A stretch of DNA of 64,000 nucleotides from Cyprinodon diabolis (taxonomy: Eukaryota; Chordata; Actinopteri; Cyprinodontiformes; Cyprinodontidae), in assembly GCA_030533445.1 (NCBI GenBank), contig CM060080.1, positions 25,098,052 to 25,162,051 on the forward strand. Direction: 5' to 3'. Shown here in pieces: positions 1-10,500 of the stretch (position 1 is its first letter; each line of letters begins with the position of its first letter). The notes beneath the pieces were generated by a model, which saw only the letters and a program-made list of their open reading frames with translations, did not search any database and was not told where the DNA came from. A program made the translations under genes and the position numbers.

Positions 1-579
1 AAAAAAAAAAACATATTGTAATAGTCATATCATAATAATAATCATAACAACTATACTTGCTGCCTTACTATTTCTGAGCCTCCCCAGAAAAGAGATAAAA
101 AAATATGTCAGGGGCAGTAAATATCTCTATTTTAATCACTGTTCAAATAATTTTTAATCATATGGTATTAAATTAAATTATACTTTCACCTTTTTTTATT
201 CAAGCTATTCAAGCATTATCAGTGATGAGAAAATAAAAGTTTTGCCTTCTGTTTTTGAAAACTTCTGCTGGGAAGCCACCCCTTCTTGTTTTGTTTACTC
301 CAAAGGAATATAAAAGGTGTTTTTCTTCTCTAATTACATCTTCTGCATAAAACTATCATACCTGCTAACTGTGTGCAGTGCTGTTGCAAATTGTGGCTGC
401 CTTTGGGACATAAAGAATAAATAAAATTTGTCCTCCCAAACTCTCCATGGTAACACTACATTAGTCACAAATCCTCATTTAAATAGAGTGGTAAACTCAG
501 CTTTTGCACCTGTTTTCACTCTCAATATTTACCGCTTCCAATTTGGGATATTAATAAAACAGTCCAATTGTCTGATTAC
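1..579 (-). other. Intron sequence of slc10a1, no gene seen
   Basis: AT-rich sequence downstream (on the minus strand) of the second visible slc10a1 exon. I looked on the minus strand for the next conserved SLC10 transmembrane block and did not see it, so the remaining exons probably lie beyond the left edge. It starts with a short A-run. Confidence 0.6.
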
Positions 580-1327
580 CTACTTTTGTTACACTTGAGG
601 AATAATTTGGCCTGTAGTGGTTGATGCATATGCCAATAGCACAAGGTACCAATGTAAACACGAGTGCAGTGATGATTCCTGCATAGGGAACAGCATGTCT
701 TAGACCAGTGAAGCCTTTGCTGAAGATGTACAACAACAGAGGCATGAGAACCAAGGCAGCAATGCTGGAACAAGTTGTCATGACGATACTGTAAAAATAT
801 CAAATAAGAGAAAAAATGTAATTGTTCATTCAATTAACACATTATCTTACAACAGTGAACAAAAAAATCAACAAAAGAAAATACTGACATTTTTACCTGA
901 GGTTCATGTCACCTTTCACTGTAAAGGAGAAAATGTTTGATAAGCTTCCCCCTGGACAGCAACCACAGATCAGCACAGTTACAGCCTTAATAGAATCCAT
1001 CTGGAAGATTTTTGTCAAACTGAAAGCAGTTAGGGGCATGATACAAAACTGGGCCAGCAGTGCAATGGCTACTCCTTTTGGTTTAAGAAGATGGGTCCTT
1101 ATTTTAGAGATCTCCATCGTGCATCCAAGAGAAATCATGGTGATGAAGAGGATGGTCACAGTCAAAACATTAAGAGCTGTGTTCATGGGTTCAGGGATGA
1201 TAAGGATGCCCATGCTGCTATTCCCAGGGATTTTGCTATCATCAGGACTGGTGGTCATTCCCACATAGCCTCTGGTCTCGTTCATCATGGCAGTTCTTCC
1301 ATAACTAGTTTGCGTTGTGTTTTGCAT
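580..1327 (-). CDS. slc10a1: Sodium/bile acid cotransporter (SLC10 family), first two visible coding exons, partial
   Basis: The family imports bile salts with sodium at the plasma membrane. Exon A (1327 down to 897) encodes about 143 residues: an N-terminus of about 50 residues with NTT, NET and NSS glycosylation sequons, then hydrophobic segments around the family-typical [22 protein letters not shown] and CGCCPGG(S)LSN motifs, ending KGDMNL. The donor is AG|gtaaaa. Exon B (788 down to 580) follows a tttttacag acceptor. The split codon AG|T restores Ser, giving DMNLSIVMTTC, then [11 protein letters not shown] and LVPCAIGI. Its donor is GTAG|gtaatc. The remaining exons lie off the left edge. 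The start used is the first Met of the open frame; a second Met pair lies about 13 residues in. The choice of slc10a1 over slc10a2 rests mainly on the neighbours (max, sipa1l1, as on human 14q), so the family is secure and the paralogue less so. Confidence 0.85.
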
Positions 1328-4300
1328 CTGTCAGACAGATGAAATAAAAAAAAGACTTGAAATCGTTTCTTAGGAAGAAAAGTGTGGTTCAACTGAAAAA
1401 CTGAACTTCCTGCAGGCATTAACTGTCAACCCTAAGGGCTGCTGATAGGTTTGACTTTTAGAGGCTCAAACAAATAAGCTCTAAATATACATAATAGAAC
1501 AGAAGATTTAAAAAAGAATGCAATGGATAAAGAACTGTGAATTTTCCTATCAAATGTAATTAATTTAAAAGAAAGAAGTGCTTTGCATGAGAAGTCATCA
1601 ATTCAATTGTTCTTATGCCCCAAGCACAAACTTTATTTAATTTTATTTGCATTTTATGTGAGAAGAGAAGAAATGAAACAGATGCATTAATCTTCCCTCA
1701 GCTGTCTTTCAGTATGTCTTTACCAACTTTGCATATTTTGACCTCAATCTCGAAATAACTGTAAGCTAAGGTGGCTATTCTCTTGAAAAGTGAACACATA
1801 CAGCAGTCTTAAGTATCTTGCGGTTTTTATCAGATTTTATAAACCGTCCATATTTCATGAGTGATTTTTGGTTTTATATTATAGAATTATATATTTTACC
1901 TGAAAATATGTTTGTCAAAAAACATAATTTCAGTCACATTTAAGCAGATAATCCTCATCCCATGTTGCTGTTGCCTACCAGAAATACACAAAGGCTTCAT
2001 TGATGCTATCTTTCTGTTTGTACCAGATTCATTGTGCTGTTGATAGATTGACCCACCTAAGGTGACAAATTCAGCAACTTCTCCAGCATTAGAATAGCTA
2101 CTCCTCTTATAAATGCTCTCCCTGCTTTGTCTCTTAGCTGTAGATGCTTAAAGTTTAGGATATTTATTTCATAACATAACTTTGCTTTAAACATAACCAC
2201 TTTATGCTTCACGTTTTATATGACTTTTTAAGACAGCATTTGCATTGGGATGTACTTTAATATGCACAACACTTTATTCAGACTTTGATATTTAAAGAAA
2301 ACCATTGAAAACCATAAATATTATCCTTTCATGTGACTGTACTCACTGAGTTGCTCTATATAAGAAAACTATAATGCATTCAAAAGCATTATAGAATGTT
2401 TTTTAGCATAAAGAAAGTTTAAGGGGGATGACCACATTAGTATGCACATATCCATCCATATTCACCAACCTGTTGCTTTGAATATCCTGTCATGGATCTT
2501 GTCAAATCTGTCCTCATTGTTCCCACTCTTTTCCCTCTCTTTAGAAATCGCAGGCAGAGTTCACACAAAGATGTGCTCTAACTGTGAACACTTTCTAACT
2601 GGGAGATCAGACCTCTCTTGGAATAAGACTGTTGAGCTGTTGACTCACAGTGCGGTACTTAATATTCCATTCACATCACTTCACAGAAATAACAAGCAAC
2701 AGCTGTAAACAGTGGAAGTCCTGAAAACAAGATTAAAACTTTTTTTTAGGTAAGAGGAACTTTCTCTCCATTATTTGATTTTCGAATCAGTGTAATAACA
2801 CTGCTGATTAGCAGTCCTATCTTTCAATTTTGGCCAGTTCTAACCCAGTTGCATATTAGTTTTTGACATGGCCTGTTAAGATTATACTTTTATACCAAAT
2901 GTTATCTAGGGGGTTTCTGGTTTTATTGTACCCTCTATGAATGGTTTTGCCTAAAAGGGGATTCCTCTCCAGAAAAGAGTTCCAGGATTCCATTTAGCTG
3001 CATCATAATGTCTAACTGAACTTTAGTGCATTAAGTACAGTGAATGAACTAAAGATGTATCTGAGAAGTCTTCCTATTATCTATTTCCCATTCTATTTCT
3101 AATGTAGTTTACACTTTAATAACTTTATATGATCTATTTCTTGATGTTTTCTTTTCTTGATGTTTATCATTGTTGTATCCCATCACAAACAATTTCATTT
3201 TGCATATTTATTTTATATATACTATGTAAGTAATTAATATATACTCTGATATGCACTGCATGAATTTCCCATCATCATGAACACATGAATTCACCTCAAC
3301 AAATTATTAATTTAATGTTTTATTTAATTTTATTTATTTATAGCATATTTCATCAATGCCATATTTTTGGCTATTATATAAAAATGCAGTGATTAAAATA
3401 ACTGTAATAGAATATTGATTAGGTTAACTGCATGATGCAATACTAAGGCACCAACAGCTTTAGGTGGTCAGGGTCTAGACATACTGACATAAGCTGAAAA
3501 CGAACAAAACCACATTATCCTCAGCTAGAACTTCCAGATGTCTCACTAAGATAATCCTGATTTGCAAGAAGAAGATACACAATTAATCTTTTATTATTAC
3601 TGACTAGAAGTAATTTCAGTGTTTTAGAGTGGGAGCTCCAAACTAAATATCATGTTTGTTTGTTTTTTGGTGGAAGAGAAGAAAAAGCTGGTGAGCAATT
3701 ATGAGATTGCTGTAATACCAAAAATATGTTCCTATAGTTCGCAAAGGGTATGAAAAATGTTTGAAAAGTGTTTTTTTTATTAAAATGTGAATTAAAAACA
3801 TACATTTATTTCATTAATTTTAATTACCGGGCTTTAGGATTAAACTTCTGGTACATGTCCAAGCATTTTTACTAACTATCCTTAGGGATGTTGTTAGTCT
3901 TTAGGTCATATGTCATTACCAGAGGCAAAATTATTCAATATCTACATGTAAACATAGATGCAGTCTTTTTTATGTAAGTACTAGTTTTGTTGTAGCAATA
4001 TGTAATGTTTTTCTTACTTTCAACACCCCAAATATTTGGGAATGTGCAAACTTGTCCTTATGTGTGTCTCTGTCTCTTCATGTGGTCGCTCTCCATTGGT
4101 CTAGTTTTGCCTTAGGTCAGTTTGTTCCACTTTTTTTTTTCCTTCTCAAACTTTTCGTATAGTGTAACATGATGTGCAACACAGATACAGGTTAAAATTT
4201 AAAAATATAAATAGAATAAAGACATAATTCTAGAGCTAAAAGCAAAACAGATATATTGATTGGATTTGTTACAAACAGTAAGATCTTTAAATATTAAGTA

Positions 4301-5334
4301 AATAAATTGAATTTGGGTTTTTAAAAGCTGTAAGTTGTCAAAAGTTACTATCTGCAATGAATCTTCACTTTTTAATTGAGTTACTGAAACACTTTTTGAA
4401 GACAGATGACCTGTACGTGCTCCCATTGTATTCAGCTAAACTTTTACATTACAAACATTGTTATAGTACTTTTAGTGTCACAGCAGCAGCATCAAAACAT
4501 CTGATTTAAAACCACTGCGTCGTGCAGGAACAAGGTTTTATGAAAGCCTCACACATCCTCAGCCAAATGAACAAAAACTACTTTCAAAAAGCAAAACTCT
4601 AAATCTGTTAGTTTGATGTAGAAAAGTCACAACTTCTTTAAATACTTCAAAAAAACTTACAAGAAAGAAATCACTGACTAAATATATATATAAAAAAAAA
4701 CACATACTACCTCAAAATGTAGGCCTCTGGCTTTATAGTTAGACTTAGTAATGCAAACACTTGTCTTCACTCTGGCTCCCATTCTTGTGTCTGATCCCTC
4801 TGCTGTCGGAGCCCCTGTGTCACATGGTCCTCTTACAAAATGGGTAGTGTAGATGCTGCTGGCTGCTAATCAAAGCAAATAAAAAAAAAACAAAACAACA
4901 AAGGCATTTTAGAAATTACATGTTCATTAGAATGTTTTTAATTGCTACTTGCCCCCCTTGATTTCCTCTTCTGGCGTGACCACAGTAAACAGATTGAGTG
5001 AACTTGAAATGTGCACATAGTGCAATAATTTTTATTCAACTGATGCTGTGGGGCATTTGGAAGTAAAAACAGACCTAATTTGAGTTTAAAGATTACTTTT
5101 TTTGTCATACCCTGTCAACTCAAAGCAATTTAGACTAATGCTAAAAAAAAAAGTTTTCTGTAGTCTGATAAGCTTTGATGTTAACATTACCTGCCTAAAG
5201 AAACGAAATACATATCTTTTACCTGTTGACATTCATAGGGCCAATACCAGCTTCTAATGAAGTGAATACTTATCAACTCTTTTTTTTCCTTCAGATTTTT
5301 ACTGTGATTACATTGTCACAAGTACAGAGCACTG

Positions 5335-5610
5335 AAAGGAGCTCTCTGCTTTTATGCCATCCCCTTGGGGAGCATTGGGCTGCCACTGTGCATCACCCAG
5401 GGAACAGTTTGGGGTTTAGGTTCTTGCTCAGCGACCCAGAGTTTCAGTCTGTGGGGGTGAGGCTTGAACTCAGAACCTCTGGATTCCAAGCACAATGCCA
5501 TACTGTCTACTGGTGCCAGCGAAGAGCAGGCAGCCTGTTTCAGCAGCTCCCTTCTATTCAATTCTATTCTATTCTATTCTATTCTATTCTAACCACTAGG
5601 GCACGCTCAC
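5335..5610 (-). mobile_element. SINE/LINE-tail-like repeat with an (ATTCT) run
   Basis: The plus strand carries a pattern common in fish retroelement tails: 'ttgctcagcgaccc', a 'gaggcttgaactcagaacctc' type block (read in reverse it resembles a pol III B box) and 'aaccactagggcac' (in reverse it resembles a tRNA-like A box). Six ATTCT units occupy 5561-5590. The reading is by resemblance only; borders are approximate and the class is uncertain. Confidence 0.45.
5552..5590. repeat. (ATTCT)n pentanucleotide microsatellite
   Basis: Six uninterrupted ATTCT units at 5561-5590, preceded by an imperfect unit. It lies inside the retroelement-like repeat. Confidence 0.9.
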
Positions 5611-6087
5611 ATTTTCTGATAATCAGAAAGTCTTCAATTTGCTTAGTGTCACATATGTGCCCTCCTAAAGTACTTCTACTGCAAAAAAGGTTCTCCTTTT
5701 GTTAAATTACAAACAATAAGTCGACTATAATAGCTCGACTATTAGGCTGAATATAGTTAAAGGAAAGATATAATGACTTAATGACTTAGATACAGAAAGG
5801 GTTTACTCTTTGATAGGAAATACTGCAGAAGACTTCAGAATGTTGAAAGGGGTTATCCTCCTGCAGGACAGTGATCTAAAACAAACACCCAGAACTGCAA
5901 CAGGTAACATGTGTAAAATTTAGAACAATGGAAATATTGTACAACAAGTCCAAGATTAGATGCTTTAAACCTAACTGAGCTCAAGCCATTTAGACCTGCA
6001 TATAGCTGGTTGAAAAAAAGGCCTTGATTGCAATAGTTGTTCTCTGATATAACTTTAAAAAAAAAAACATGGAAGTTATTGACTTAG

Positions 6088-6615
6088 ATTAGACAACATT
6101 TATTGTCATTTTGTAGACAGAGAGAGTATACAAAGCAAAATTTCATTTTGAACAACTCTCATGCCTTTTCCATTTCTTTAATTGCAGCAGTGATCAGATG
6201 TAAACACTGTGGGAGAAAAAAATAAAAAGCAAACAAAATAAAAAAAAACGCATTGATATGGTCAGTTTGATGCAGTCTGTGAAATTATTTAGAGTTTTTT
6301 TTAACAAAAGCTGTTCCAGAACATGCTGGTCCTGTGTTGAATGCTGTGAAGCCTCTTCCCAGAGGACAGCAGGGAGACCAGTGCATGGTGGGGATGTGAG
6401 GGGTCATTGATGATGATATGGGTTCGGGACACGCAGCACTGGGATGAAATGTCTTTTACACTCTTCTCACATGCTCAGGATGCAGTCCTGAGGGGAGCCT
6501 GTGCTTAGGGTGATGACATTAGAGGTGTTCTGTCCAATCTGGACTGACTGAGATCTGTTTATGATAAAGTCTAACAGCCAATTGCAGATCGGTGTATGAA
6601 GCCCAGTTTCAATAC
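6088..6615 (-). mobile_element. Decayed non-LTR retrotransposon fragment (reverse transcriptase end)
   Basis: Read on the minus strand from about 6600, one frame gives CNWLLDFI..RSQSV..GQNTSNVITLS..SPQ, the typical reverse-transcriptase stretch of fish LINEs, and then jumps to a C-terminal block resembling DPSHP...SLLSSGKRLHSIQHRTS. The middle is missing and there are stops. Toward 6110 the sequence ends in a LINE-type 3' tail (tttattgtcattttgt...gcaaaatttcattttg). It is dead; the clade (L2/Rex-like) is not certain. Confidence 0.7.
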
Positions 6616-7329
6616 ACCCCTCTGCACCCCTCTGTTACACTTTAAAGTCATATTTGGTCTACTATGTAGAATCCCCTCAGTGTAAATAAACATATTTTGT
6701 TGTAAAATGACAAAATATAAAAAGAAATGTACAAAAGGTACAAATACTTTCACAAGACATTAGATAATTTTCCCCTTTCCATTAATGAGCATATGACCAT
6801 GTAATTCTTCATACAGTAGCCTAAACCGTTTATCCTGTTTTTTATTAAGTTTCACACAGACGCTTCTTTTTAATGAAAAAAAAAACATCTTTAGAGAGCC
6901 GCAGATGATTTAGGTCACGTGATAATTTTCAAAGCATCTTATTCAAAGATATTTTGCATGCAAATGGTGAAGCATGGATGATGTTGTGGGGGAGGGCATC
7001 AGACGTGAGCAAAGCCGCCATCTGGTTTCATACTCATATGGTGAAGTAGAGCAAGAGGCCCTGTTGTTGTCCTACACACTGATACATTTCCCATCAATAA
7101 AAGATCACAATATAAAAGTATCATATTAATGCAATAATGGATTTTAATCAAGGAGTGTGGCTTCGAAAGACATAAAGAGTATGTGTTGCTAATTTATTTT
7201 ATTCCTTGCAATATAGCTACAGCATACAGTATGTGACATCATAATTACACAGTAAGCTTGAACAAAGTACCTCGGTTGTTGGAATTTCTAACTTGAAGTA
7301 GACGTTATAGTGGGTGTGGGTGCGCCCAA

Positions 7330-7599
7330 GCCATTATTGTTCTGGGAAATGTAGTTTTAATCGTCATAAAGCCCCCATGCTTAGACTGGGTTTGTAACAC
7401 ACTTTAACTGCATTTCCCAGAATGCGTTGCTTAACTTGCGCATGCGCTGTGCTTGTTTTCCCCATCCATGTGTCTCTCGTCATGCCTCTGCCGTAGCAGG
7501 AGCTCCGCGCTACGTTTGGTGTTCGCCTCCAGTTGTCGCTGCACTTTGTTTTTGACAGCTGCCTATTTTCTTTTCTTTAGCATTTTTTTTTACCGAAGA
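7330..7599 (+). promoter_or_regulatory. max promoter and 5' UTR with ZNF143-like and NRF1-like motifs
   Basis: No TATA box is seen near the start. At about 7338-7355 the minus strand reads ACTACATTTCCCAGA, and at about 7411-7426 the plus strand reads CATTTCCCAGAATGC; both resemble the ZNF143/SBS motif. At 7437-7448 lies the palindrome TGCGCATGCGC, the NRF1 consensus. Such motifs are typical of housekeeping CpG promoters, which fits max. The frame upstream of the accepted ATG (7600) is open back to 7453, but that translation is not max-like, so I treat it as 5' UTR. Confidence 0.65.
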
Positions 7600-10500
7600 A
7601 TGAGCGAAAACGATGACATCGAAGTCGACAGCGATGTACGTGATTCGTTTTCCCCCCCCCAGCGGTATTAGCTAGCTAGCCATGTTTAACAGACGGAACT
7701 GCTATAAACCGAAGCTATGAGCTGAGCTAGCCCCCTGTTTTTTTTTTTAGCTAACACATTTTCTTAAAACAAGCTATGAAAACCACCGTTAGTAGAACAT
7801 TTTGGTTTATTTCTTGTAAATAAAAGCCAAAAAGACAAGGCTAACTTAAAAAAAATTTGACATTTAACTATATTAACACATTGTTGCGATTATATCGTAT
7901 TTTCAGTGGTAGTTTAACGTTACCTTACATATAGAAGTGTCTAAATTCCCTTACATTTGGTTCATTACATCAAACAAATACATCAAGACGCTTAATAAAA
8001 AAAAAACCTTATATAACTGTAGGGCAACAACAAAACGTGATGCGACAGTCACGAACAAGAGTTAAGCTGTTGCTGCAACAAGGTCAGCTCATATAGGAGG
8101 GGGAATAATTTGTCCCTTTAGATAAAATGCTGCATTTATAAACTCTCATAAGGCTTTAGCACAGTGGAACTAGAGATAATAAATAGTTGTTGCAGTCCGT
8201 GCATTGCAAGGTTGCGCTTCGTGTCAACTGTAGTAGCTACATCGTTAGCAGTCAAAAATTGCTAAATGTTTTGTAGCGGTTTATCTCCAAATCTGATTAT
8301 AACCAGTGTGTTTTGTCATTTCGCCCACATAGTAAGTATTGCAAATCAGCACTGTAAAGACATGAAGTACTCCATGTTCTGCTGGTGTATCTGGTATCGC
8401 ACGTATTCCCTGAACTCCGTGGCCCTCATGTCAAGTGTTTATTTCCATCTGAATGAAAATCCATCCGTTCTATTATTATTGGTTATATAAAATATCCATT
8501 TGGCATGAACCATTTTAGTTGGATGTGGAAACTAGTGGGTATTGGCTAACTGTGGTGTTTTGAGTCACAGTGGGATGTGTCATTTGTGTTTTTGACGGGG
8601 TTTTTTTTAAGGTGGATTATCCTCCCCCATCTGACTTGATTAAACTGGAATCTCCAGCTTTAGATCATCATGCAGCCAGTGGATGCAAACTGGTTTGGGC
8701 ATCTTTCCTTCTATCTACAAAATCTATTTCTCCTGCTTAAGTGTTTGTTTAAACAATCACTTAAAAAAACACAAATCTCCCATGTTTTCTTATATATCCT
8801 ACAAAAATATTCATTAATTAATTAGATATACTACATCTGATATTCTTCCAGATCAATTCCAGTTCCTGAGGGCCGGTATCCTGCAACCTTTAGATGTGCC
8901 TTTTGTGCAGCACACCTGAATCAAGTAATTAGATGATTGAGAGGAGGAACTGACAGCATTCTGAGGAGATAATTAAGCCATTTGATTCAGGTTTGTTGGA
9001 TGGATGTAAAAGCTGCAGGATACCGGCCCCCAGGAACTTGAGGGCCGGCATCCTATTCAGGATATTATTACTTGCCCCCCTCTGTCTTAGATACTTGCTG
9101 AACTTAAAAGATTCTTGTTAAATCATAATAAATATGAAAACCAGCAAATTAGATGATAGAATCCTCCCTTTACACACCCTTTTTTTAATAAGCAATTTTT
9201 CTCACTGTATGAACAATAATCATGCCCACATTTGTGGGGAAGAAAAAAGAAAACTCAATTATATGCGAGTCTAAGATGAACTCGTTCTGATATTGAATTT
9301 TGCACACTAAAAAGGATTACGGGCGCTAGCTATATGCAGATAGGTGTTAGGTAGAGAAGGAGGCTGATGGATCTATTTTATGTATGTTATTCACATCCTG
9401 CAGAAACCTGCATATGTTTTTTTATGGAGGTGCTGTGGGGAGATCCAGCATTTCTTGTTAAAAAGTTCAGTCCATGGTGATAAGTAGACTTAAAACCAAA
9501 GGGCCTTACCATGTAGTGGGATTACTTCCAGCCTATTCAGTTTAACCAGATGTACCACAAAGCTGGTTATCAACTCCCTAACTCAATCCAGCTTGAACCG
9601 ATCCTGAATCTGTGCGCACATATAAAGGAGCAGATTCAAGGTAGCAGACCAATAACAATCATGAGCGCAGAAGGGAGAGCTCCATATTTCTCCAGTGATG
9701 AACAAATACATTAAATAAATATGAAGAGAAAAAAAAAATAGACTTAAAGAAAAGTGAAGCACAGTGGCAATATCAAAGAGATGCCAAATGACATGACAGC
9801 AGGTTTCTCAATAACTACTGCATATTAATAATGTGCACCATGTGAAAGAAGAGGACTTGGGAGCAGATAAAATGAAAACACAAAAACATAATTTCATTTG
9901 GTTGGTTGGATTTTTTTAAATTCAATGATGAGCTATAATAAAGCTGGAAGCTGATGCTCCAACTAGTATCATATTTATTCCGCAAAAGTAAAAAACAATC
10001 CACTGGACTTGGTTTCCAAGGTTTGAAGATGTTTGTCATTTAAATTGAGAAAGCTTCCTGGAGGGGAAGTGAAACGTCTTCAAACCTTGGAAACCAAGTC
10101 CAGTGGATTGTTTTTAACTTTTACGGAATGACTATGACCTTCATCAGCATAGTATCATATTAAAACAAAAAGTGATCGTACGTGAGATCAAATCTTAAAA
10201 AATCTGCTCTACTTTTAAAAAGGTGAAACTCCTCAAATGCAGCCCTAAATGTACAGAAATACATTACTGTCTTTTCTACTTAAATTAAACTTAATGGCAT
10301 TTCAGTTTCATACCTACTATTTGCTCTACATCAGGCAACCCCAAACTCGGTCCTCAAGGCCCCCTGTCCTGCAGGTTTTAGAGGTTTCCTTGCTCCACCA
10401 CAGCTGATTTTAATTGAAAGCTGATTAACAGGCTTTTGGTTTACTGCAATCATTATAACCAGCTGTGCTGAAGCAGAGAAACCTCTAAAACCTGCAGGAC

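Larger units (their letters stand above)
1328..7320. other. Intergenic region between slc10a1 and max
   Basis: The two genes diverge from here. The stretch is AT-rich with no conserved open frame; the short ORFs are chance. Recognisable items are a SINE/LINE-tail-like repeat with an (ATTCT) run (about 5335-5610) and a minus-strand non-LTR retrotransposon fragment (about 6088-6615), listed separately. The slc10a1 promoter should lie just above 1327, but I see no clear core element there. Confidence 0.6.

Noticed and set aside
2442..2708. 88-codon ORF in the slc10a1-max interval
   Set aside because: AT-rich low-information translation without start context or similarity that I recognise.
9660..9740. 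Start of a Harbinger MYB-like protein ([15 protein letters not shown])
   Set aside because: Only about 15 residues before the frame collapses; insufficient to annotate as an element.
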